Under the pieces are notes generated by a model. The model was not told the DNA's origin, did not search any database, and saw only the letters and a list, made by a program, of their open reading frames with translations. From Lithodes maja (Eukaryota; Arthropoda; Malacostraca; Decapoda; Lithodidae), in contig JBAKBP010006558.1 of the NCBI GenBank assembly GCA_037953745.1, positions 1-64,000 of the forward strand: a stretch of DNA of 64,000 nt, read 5' to 3'. Shown in pieces: positions 33,363-41,351 of this stretch. The translations under genes and the position numbers were made by a program. Every line of letters starts with the position of its first letter. Position 1 is the first letter of the stretch.

Positions 33363-33468
33363 TCAACATCTTACATGCAGGGCCTATAACACCAGTAAAG
33401 TGCACACACCAAATAGTATCAGGCAACAAGATGACATAAAAAAGGTCAATAGTGAAAGCCAACTATTA

Positions 33469-33610
33469 CCGCAAATTTGCGGGCCAATGGAGGCATAACC
33501 GTACCGACACCACCCTCCCGCAATTTTGCGGACCCCCCCAGCGATCTCCGCAAATTTGCGGGGAGCCGAAACGTCCCAGAGGACCGAATCGAGCTCCCGC
33601 AAATTTGCGG
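33469..33610. repeat. Four spaced palindromes CCGCAAATTTGCGG in the DIRS-1w leader
   Basis: Perfect copies at 33469-33482, 33548-33561 and 33597-33610, and one variant (CCGCAATTTTGCGG) at 33518-33531. Start-to-start spacing is 49, 30 and 49 bp. They lie just upstream of the gag region in element orientation. A protein-binding array is plausible but unproven. Confidence 0.7.
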
Positions 33611-34572
33611 GACCGGCCGAAAAAAGCGAGAGGAGCGTCTAGGGAATACCAAAAAAGGCCACAAAAAATGCGTCATCTCCTTATGAACTCCAAGCAATGA
33701 TGGCCATCAAGCTGAGCAGTGTCTTCCTTGAATTTATCCTGACTCAACCGGTAAAGGGAGAGGTAAGGAAGACACACCAGGGGAGAGGAGGCACATCCCC
33801 CAGGAACCACCCAACCCACAGAGATAGAGCAAAGCCCATGAGGAGAAGTGGCAGGGAGGGTGGTTTCGCACAAACAGGGGCCCCCGTGGGGTACCCCTGG
33901 ATTGGGCAAAAGACTATGAAAGGATGGAGGTGAAACAGGAAGAGAAAACAAAAACCAGTAAATGAAACTGGTGAGAAAAAGGGTGGCCTAGCCGTGAGCA
34001 GAGAATGTGTCAGGGGCGAAAAACCCTGTGGTGTGAAGGAGGGGCCCCCGTGGGGTACCCCTGGAGTATCACGAACCACCTGTCGCCCAGGCCCTTGAGA
34101 CACAGTGAAGGACTCGAAAGGGGGGACTCGGGAATAACGCTAATAATGCGGCCGACACAACTCTACAAACAGCACCGCCACCAACGAAATCTCAGATTGT
34201 TTACCAACGGTACACCTAGGCTATGAAAAAATGAAAACTCATAGGGGCATAGCAATTCCTGAATGAGAAAACGAGCTAGGCTAAATTAAGCTAAAAGCTA
34301 AATTATGCCCAGACGAACAGGAAAAAAGAATATGAAAAGAGAAAGAATGAAAAACATATACGAGGAACGCCAGGCGTCCCCGTACCTACGGTAGGCTATT
34401 TCCACACGCGTCTCCATTATACACACTTAGGAGCCCATTTACGTGTGCCCTAGATCACGTAACATCTGTCTAACAAAAAAGAAGGCCAGATAAGCCGAAA
34501 CGAACCGAAACAGGGTGAATTAAAGGAGCACAACAAAAGCGACTTCATTCAATGGAGCGCGTGAAAAAATTA

Positions 34573-35465
34573 TGACAAGAGAGGGTCGCTCATGCGCACG
34601 TTCGACAGGGATCTGCACATGACGGAACACGGGATGGGCCTTAAGCGGTAACTAAGGTAAACCCCTTTTTCTTCTCTTCTATGCTTTTTTCACCTTCGGT
34701 GGTCTATCTATTGCCTGACGCCGTGATCCCCGAAGGGGTGGCCACGAACGAACCGCCCCCATGCACCTCTGTCCCCAGTCAGTTGACGCCCCTCCCCCCA
34801 ACCAGCACCGCCTTCATTCATGTAGTTCCTCACTCCATCCTTCCACCTCATATTCGGTCTACCTCTCCCCCTCTGTCCCTCCACCTCGCTCTCGTACACC
34901 CTCTTAGTCATTCTCTCGCTTTCCATACGTTCCATATGGCCGAACCATCTCAAGTTGTTCCTTTTCACACTTTCCAGCACATCTACCTCCACACCACACC
35001 TCCTTCTTACTTCCTCATTAGTCTGTCTATCCCTCCATGTAATTCCGCACGCACTCCTTAAGTAATTCATTTCCACTGCTCTCACTCTTGGTCTGAGTCT
35101 CTCAACCAACGTCCATGCTTCGCTTCCGTAAGTCAGTGTCGGGATTACCACACTGTCATGCAAGGACTTCTTCACTTCCATACTGACCACCCTATTTCTT
35201 GTTACTGCTTTTAGCGTTCCTACAACCCTCTTCCCCTGTTGTACCCTCTCCCGCACCTCTTCATCCATAGTCCCATCTTTACTCAACACACTGCCCTTCG
35301 GTGGTAGTTTTGGTTAATGTACAACGTCTCCTAGAGCAAGATAAGGAGTAGACTCTAGACGTTTTCTTTTTAACCGCGGTTGGAATGACGACATAGCAGT
35401 CAAAATAGACAAGTCGTCATTGCAATTAGGTTAATAGCCTTGACGTTGGATTTGCCAAGACTACT
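34573..35465. repeat. DIRS-1w terminal inverted repeat, right copy (interrupted)
   Basis: Reverse complement of 26593-26884 in two parts, 34573-34703 and about 35296-35465, separated by an RTE-like insertion. In element orientation this is the upstream terminus. Confidence 0.86.
34704..35296 (-). mobile_element. 5'-truncated RTE-like LINE fragment in the DIRS-1w repeat
   Basis: Flanked by an 11-bp duplication CCTTCGGTGGT, once just before 34704 and once ending near 35296. The intact left repeat of the DIRS element shows the empty site. Its minus strand encodes about 190 residues of a LINE RT C terminus (VIPTLTYGSEAWTL, RRRCGVEVDVLESVKR, NNLRWFGHMERM, GRGRPNMRWKDGV), a signature of RTE/BovB-like pol tails. 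The stop is at 34708-34710. It is a dead 3' fragment. Confidence 0.8.
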
Positions 35466-35472
35466 AACAAAT

Positions 35473-36795
35473 ACAAGATTTGGAGGAGGGACAGAAAACT
35501 CGACATGGAGGTGGAGTGTGCATCCTTACTAGGAAAGATTTGATTGTGTCTGAGATAAAACTAGAAACTTCAACAGCAGAAGTTTTAGCACTAGAAATTG
35601 GTGGAAACAAAAAAATAGTAGTAATAGTAACGTATGTACCTCCCAAGACGAAGACATGGAGTAAGGAGGAGCATAGCCTAATGCGTAAGGAAACAATTAG
35701 TGTGCTAGAAAATATCTTAGCTTCAAAGGATGAAATAGTCATGTGTGGGGACTTTAACTGCAAGGAAGTAAATTGGGAAGAACTTGAACCCGGAACAGGA
35801 GAGGAAAGTTGGGGCTATGAATATTTAAGTATGGCCATGGAAAATTCTATATACCAACATGTAAAAGAGACAACAAGAATAAGGGGAAGTGATCAACCAG
35901 CTAGATTGGACCTTCTCTTCACAAGAAGGGAGGAGGAGGTTCAAAGTATTCAGTACCTATGCCCACTAGGAAAAAGCGACCATGCAGTTCTCGACATAGA
36001 CCTACTATTGAAGCATAAACTACCCAAGGAAAGGGAAAATCACTGGATGTTGTCCAGAACCGATTTTGCAGGACTACAGGATTTTTTCAAGTCACAAAAT
36101 TGGGATCAAGTGTTATCTGAAAGTGAAGTAGACAAAAAACTCAAGGCATTCATGGAGATCTATGATACTGGTATAAAAACTTTTGTCCCAAAGTACATTA
36201 ATAACAGAAAAAAAGGAAATCGCAAAGAATGGTTTAACCGCGAATGTAGGCAAGCACAGGAAGCAAAAAAACAAAGCCTGGAAAAAGATGAGAAACTGGG
36301 ATTCAGAAGAAAACAGGCAAAAATATAAAGAGGAGAGAAACAAATACACAGAAATGAGGAGGAGGTCAGAGGCAAACCATGAGAAAGGGATAGTGGAGAA
36401 CTATGAAAAGAATCCAAAAATGTTTTTCAAGTTTGTAAAAGGCAAAAGGAAGATAAAAGCCACAATCCTAAAAATTAAAATTGGAAACAGAATCATAGAA
36501 GATGATACAGAAATTGCGGAAGAACTAAATAGAAATTTTGCATCAGTATTTACAATAGAAGGAGAATTCATTGCACCAGAAACCAATGAGATAGGTATAG
36601 AGGAAATGCCGGAAGTCACATTTAACAGAGAAGAGCTCATAGACAAAATGAGTAAGGTGGATCCAAACAAAGCCGCCGGACCGGACGGAGTATCAGGCTG
36701 GATTATTAAAGAAAATGCCAAGGAACTGAGTATACCAATATATGATATAATGACCAAATCATTGGACACGGGGATAGTACCTACAGAATGGAAAA
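35473..36795 (+). pseudogene. LINE A5 ORF2, endonuclease and linker piece
   Basis: Continues the EN domain cut at 26536 (GGGVCIL, CGDFNCKEVNW, ARLDLLFT, GKSDHAV). An extra A near 36270 (AAAAAACAAAGC) shifts the frame, and the linker continues in the next frame to DPNKAAGPDGVSGW and VPTEWK. The SINE-like insertion with its target duplication follows. Confidence 0.83.
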
Positions 36796-37191
36796 ATTGG
36801 TGATGGGCTGGTCTATCAGAATGAGAACTGACCGATCTCTGCCATACCCATAGCTTACTCTGACTGTTCCTTTTACTTATATATTTTCTAGATCTCAAGT
36901 GACGGCGACTCTTCCGTGGATTGCCCTCCCAATCTACCAAGATTGGAAGCCAAAGCGTCACATTTTTTCCTTTGCCTCTCAACTTTCTCTTCATAATTGC
37001 TGAGGGGCACAGGGCCCTGGGTGGGGCTTTGGTTTCCCGGGCGTTTCTGCGCCCTCCTCTGATCCCCGCCATGAAGTGGCTTCGGTCACCCAGGCTTTAT
37101 TGTGGTCGGCAGGGAGGGTTCTGTGGGGGCGCACGGTTATGGCCTGGGCCTTGCTCGGGGCTTTGGGGCTGTTCGGCCAGGCAGCTTGGGG

Positions 37192-37231
<40 letters not shown>
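36796..37231 (+). mobile_element. SINE-like element with (AAC)n tail
   Basis: 436 bp flanked by the 13-bp duplication ACAGAATGGAAAA (36783-36795 and 37232-37244). It ends in about 13 AAC units. The last ~75 bp before the tail (GGGGCTGTTCGGCCAGGC region) match the 3' end of the LINE at 63353-64000, and in one frame read like its last codons (GLFGQAA). The upstream body has no similarity to that LINE that I can see. This is either a SINE borrowing a LINE 3' end or a rearranged truncated LINE. No convincing A and B box promoter was found. Confidence 0.7.
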
Positions 37232-37234
<3 letters not shown>

Positions 37235-37244
37235 GAATGGAAAA

Positions 37245-37616
37245 GAGCAAACATTATTCCTATATTTAAGGGAGGAAGCAGAGATAAACCACTGAATTAT
37301 AGACCTGTATCACTATTTAGCATCCTCATGAAGATTCTGGAAGGATTAATTAGGGACAAATGGGTGAACTACCTGGAATCCAAAAGATTAATTACTGACC
37401 GACAATTTGGATTCAGAGGAGGCAGATCATGTGTAAGCAACTTGTTGAGTTTTTACTCTAGAGTAAACACAGTGGATCAGAGGGAAGGATGGGTAGACTT
37501 TAAAAAGGCATTTGACAAAGTTCCACACAAGAGATTGTTGTGGAAATTAAAACATGAGGGAAAAGTAGGAGACAAACTGCAGAAATGGATGGAGAGCTAC
37601 CTTAGAGAAACACAGA
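37245..37616 (+). pseudogene. LINE A5 ORF2, first half of RT
   Basis: RT from RANIIPIFKGG through LNYRPVSL to MESYLRET. A 15-bp deletion at about 37498 removes the residues before FKKAFDK, including the tyrosine, leucine and catalytic aspartate of motif A, and a smaller loss near 37465 removes two residues. It ends where the LTR element inserted; the sequence continues at 60300 with RQMRTTVRGKSS. Confidence 0.83.
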
Positions 37617-38805
37617 TGTTACAACCCCCTTCGTATTCAGACCTAATTAGTTATCGGGTCTGAGGGTCAAGGTGGTCATAAGGGCACGGGTGCGCAACAG
37701 AACAAAAAAAAACATATGAACGCTAGACTAGAAGATGAGCCTATCACAGGTCTCCAAGTCGGATCCAAAATCAGGTCGCTTAAGAGGTCGCCATTTCTGT
37801 CTTATTCTTCAAAGCAGAATTGGAACCTGGCAAGAGGTCGCTAAATGCCGTGGCATTAACTTCAAACAAAACCAGAAATTATCTAACTACAGGTTATGGA
37901 ACAACACTCGTCTCTTGCACATGCTAGTATATAATCGTATTTATTCTTGCAGAAGATGCACTATAAATCATGTAGATGTCAATTAATATTCAAGGTCTAA
38001 TTTGATTATGATATCAGCACAATAGCTATGTAAGACTAATGACGTTTCAATGATTGCTTAGAGGAACATGATAGAAACTGCTTTACATTAACCATTATAG
38101 TTCTTGATCAAGATTAGATTGGGGTAACTGTCCCGCACCACAATATCTCAATAAACTGAAAGTACAACTTGACTTCCTACAACATCTTAGCTAACAGTAA
38201 CTAATAATTCCACACATTCTTCTAGGTCATAAGAATTATACTCGCTCAACGATGCACTAGTATTGACCTCAGATATCAGCCAAATATATATAAATCGTGA
38301 TTCTACAGTACTCTAAAACTTCAATAGATAAAACAAAAATATTCAAGACCACTGCAGCGTTAGCAATTATAATTCGAAGTAGCCAGATGGAAACATCTGT
38401 TGCTCATACTTTAATAATATGCACCAAGAAATGTCTACATCTCACTATCCCTTGACCGCGTCATTTATATTCACCAATGCATACAGAAGTAAACATTTAA
38501 TATAAGATCACCAAATCTTGTTACAAAGCACACAATATGAGACTGGAACACGGAATTCACCAAGCTGCGTTGTCACTGTGCTATTAAAAAAAAAAAAAAA
38601 AAAAAATCTGTACTGCTTATGTTAAATTATCAAGCACTAATATTTAAATAAATATCATCGCTGTGTATTCTTCAATAATAGAGTATCATAAGGCACTATA
38701 ATAACTCTACCAGTATTAACAAACCGCCAAGAGGATCCAACAGATGATATATATCCTCACGGCACCTCACACACACAAGTACGTTCCTCCCGAGCTCCGC
38801 TAACT

Positions 38806-38859
38806 GACTGATCTCTCGAAGCGGTCCGCCACAACCTTTATAGCCTCTTGATGACGTCA
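38806..38859 (-). promoter_or_regulatory. CRE-TATA-Inr core promoter in left LTR
   Basis: On the minus strand: CRE palindrome TGACGTCA (38852-38859), TATAAA (38837-38842) and an arthropod-type initiator TCAGTC (38806-38811). The spacing from TATA to the Inr A is about 33 bases, as expected for a functional core promoter. As the 3' LTR copy it could drive transcription into downstream sequence. Confidence 0.55.
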
Positions 38860-39249
38860 CGGAGCTAACATTCAATCACGGCACGATATTCGAATTCGAA
38901 TGTCAAATTGGCGAAGTTAGTCTACTGATATTGGTACATACTCTAAATTAACTTACTTAAAGATAATGAAGACTATGTCACTACACAGCTTGATAGATTT
39001 CGCTTCGATCCATGAATAGCCTAACCTGTCAGGCGATCGAACTAATACATATATTAACAATAAACAATGAGACACCAAGGGCGCACCAGCCATTCTGCAT
39101 ATCTTTGTCTGGTTTACTCTTGATATCACTCAACAAACAAACCAGTATACATCCTATCACATACACGGGGTATAGGCACATGCTTGAAATCCAATAACGA
39201 GACGAACCATAGCTTATTAAGATCGACAAGCGAGTTATTTATTAGTGGC

Positions 39250-39554
39250 CCCTCCATCATTGACGAACATGCCTATTACATAAGGCATCCTCTTCAAACA
39301 CTAATCCGCCGTAGTTTGAATCTACCGCGCAGAGCATTTAAAAAAAAAAAAAATGAGGAGCCTTCATCATGAGTGCACGCGACCTCACTCATGGCTTCAG
39401 TCATTATGAATTGGGTTCTCACTCCGAAAAAACTATGTAAAAAATAAAAACAAAAAGAAAATAAGAATAACTATCTAATAAGCTTTCCATCATATCGTGG
39501 ATGTACTTGTGTGGATCTCTGACCAGACGCTGATTCAGGCGTCATTCCTCCTTC
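39250..39554. repeat. DIRS-2w left terminal inverted repeat
   Basis: Reverse complement of about 51830-52135 with few differences. It shares the ACTAATCCGCCGTAGTTTGA segment, the poly(A) stretch and the GACGCTGATTCAGGCGTCAT segment near its inner end. Confidence 0.87.
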
Positions 39555-39871
39555 TCTGCTCTGCGCTCAGCCTGCCCGGACGTGTCTCCCCACGCTCCGC
39601 TGGTTCCGCATTTGTTGCGTCCCTAGTGAGTTTTTTCTCATTTGTTTACTCCGGGATGTATCGAGTAAGGTTAGGATATGCATAGCAGGAGTGTCCTGGG
39701 CTGGTTGCCCGCAGTGCAGTGTATTTTGGGTCGTGTGTTTGGGGCATCTATTTCGGATGTACCCTCGTGGTCCTGTTGTGGACATGTGAACTTTTTCACA
39801 GTTAGTTAGCTTGTGCTGCAGGCGGCTTTCATTACGCGTTAATTATTGCTGCCTTTTATCTTTCTGATGAG

Positions 39872-41262
39872 GTAAGCTTTGCTTACTGACGTTCCCTGTG
39901 TATTTTTCTTCACTTAGTGAAGTTTTTTCTGGGTCCCGAGTCAGTCTTCCCTTTGCCGGAAGTATTTGCTACAGTGGTGTGTTGGCGGTGGTTCCTGTTG
40001 TGATATTTCCAGTGTTTTGTGTATATTTCAACATTTCTTATGCCGTCTACTTAGGCCTAGCCAGCCGCTCGTAGCTTTGCCACATGTACAAGCGTTATTG
40101 TTTATTATTTATAAATATGCCCTACTGTGTCATGTGTATCCGGGTTTTAGTTGTGTATTGGCTAATTCCTCGAACTATGTTTGTTTCCTGGTTTAGTTGT
40201 GTATTGGCTAATTCCACGGATTATTGTGTGGACTTAGGTTAGTCGTGCGTGGCTTCCCTCTTGTCCGTTGTACGTTCAGATGGTGTCTGATCGGGGTGTG
40301 TCTCCTTCTGGCGGGTTTTTTCTCGGTTTCACCATGAAAAAAACCCGGCCGAGAGCCGTGTTGGGCCACACGTGGTTTTAACACAGGCTTGTGTCCCCGG
40401 CGATGAGGTGTCTGTGGCTCTCCAGGACTGCGTCTCTGTTGGTGCCTGGTTTCAGGCCCCCTTTGATTCCCGGCGGATTGGCTGTACCCATCTATAAAAC
40501 GTTGTTCATGCGAACATACGTCATGTAGTTTTTCTACCAGGTTTTACAAAACCACATGAAAAACCTAGCTGTTGTTAAGGGCTTTCCTCCCCGGCGATCT
40601 TTTACAAAGAAGTGGGGACAGGAACTTATGGGGTTAACGTTTTGACATCTCACCCGGCGGGTGTACCTTGGTAGGGTGGGATAAACAACTAAGTCATTCA
40701 GTTAGTTAACCAATCCATTTTTAAGTGATATATGTATCGCCGCCTTTATACTTACGGCGATTGAAGGTTCAATTAGGGTTAACATCGTTTTTCACACCCG
40801 GCGGGTGCTCCTAGGTGGAGGAAATAAGGAATTTACAATTCAATTTCGATTTAACCACTTAATTTAGTGATACATTTAGGTATCGCCGCCTTCAAACTTA
40901 CGGCGATCTTTTTGTGACAATTCGTTAGAAATCAGATCTCGTGTCAGCCTGCCCTGTGTTATTCTACTAAAATATTTCAAGGGCCGGCGTCTTTATGGGG
41001 GGTTGTTTTTGTTCCAAAATTGAATCTTGAGACAGTCACCACCAGAAAGACTATAATCGCCATGCTGGACCGTTATATTATGTCAGAGGGTATTCTTCAC
41101 TTTCTTCAAAAGATTTGTTTAGATATTCTGAACCCCGCCGCGTAGCGATCTGTGATCGTTGTGTCATTACATCTCGTTATCCGGTGGGTTATTAACACTT
41201 GTGTGCGAACATGTTGGGTTAACCTTATGAGCATTAATTCCTGGAAATTTTGTTTTTTTCCA
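39872..41262 (+). other. DIRS-2w leader, possible intron
   Basis: Non-coding leader between the left repeat and gag. A 5' splice-site-like GATGAG|GTAAGC lies at 39866-39877 and a strong 3' splice-site-like TTTGTTTTTTTCCAG at 41249-41263, after which the gag frame is immediately open. Within it are two roughly 145-bp repeat units (40651-40907). Splicing is inferred from motif matches only. Confidence 0.4.
40651..40907. repeat. Tandem leader units with paired palindromes
   Basis: CACCCGGCGGGTG occurs at 40651-40663 and 40795-40807, and a hairpin-forming ATCGCCG...CGGCGAT at 40736-40761 and 40882-40907. The two sets are about 145 bp apart, so each unit has one palindrome and one stem-loop. The sequence between is diverged. 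Confidence 0.7.
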
Positions 41263-41351
41263 GAGCTGGGCTCCGGCGGACCAATACAGACCCGGCGGTA
41301 GTTTTCCCCACCAGTCTCTGTCATGGCTACCGTGGCCCCAGTCTTTGCTTT

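Larger units (their letters stand above)
26537..35472 (-). mobile_element. DIRS-like tyrosine-recombinase retrotransposon DIRS-1w
   Basis: Minus-strand element inserted in the EN domain of LINE A5 with no ordinary target duplication; both boundaries carry AAT (26537-26539, 35470-35472). It has about 300-bp terminal inverted repeats and an internal complementary region near its 3' end, the diagnostic DIRS anatomy. Coding order on the minus strand is gag, RT/RNase H, tyrosine recombinase. Two retroposons are nested inside it (29500-29813 and 34704-35296). Interior GC is far above the flanks. RT is dead; the recombinase frame is open. Confidence 0.88.

Noticed and set aside
26537..35472. Long terminal inverted repeats as a Polinton/Maverick or other large DNA transposon
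   Set aside because: No polymerase B, packaging ATPase or retroviral-type integrase; the genes are gag, RT/RNase H and tyrosine recombinase, and the internal complementary region is specific to DIRS elements.
36796..37231. tRNA-derived SINE head
   Set aside because: I looked for A and B box promoter motifs and a tRNA-like fold at the 5' part and found none convincing.
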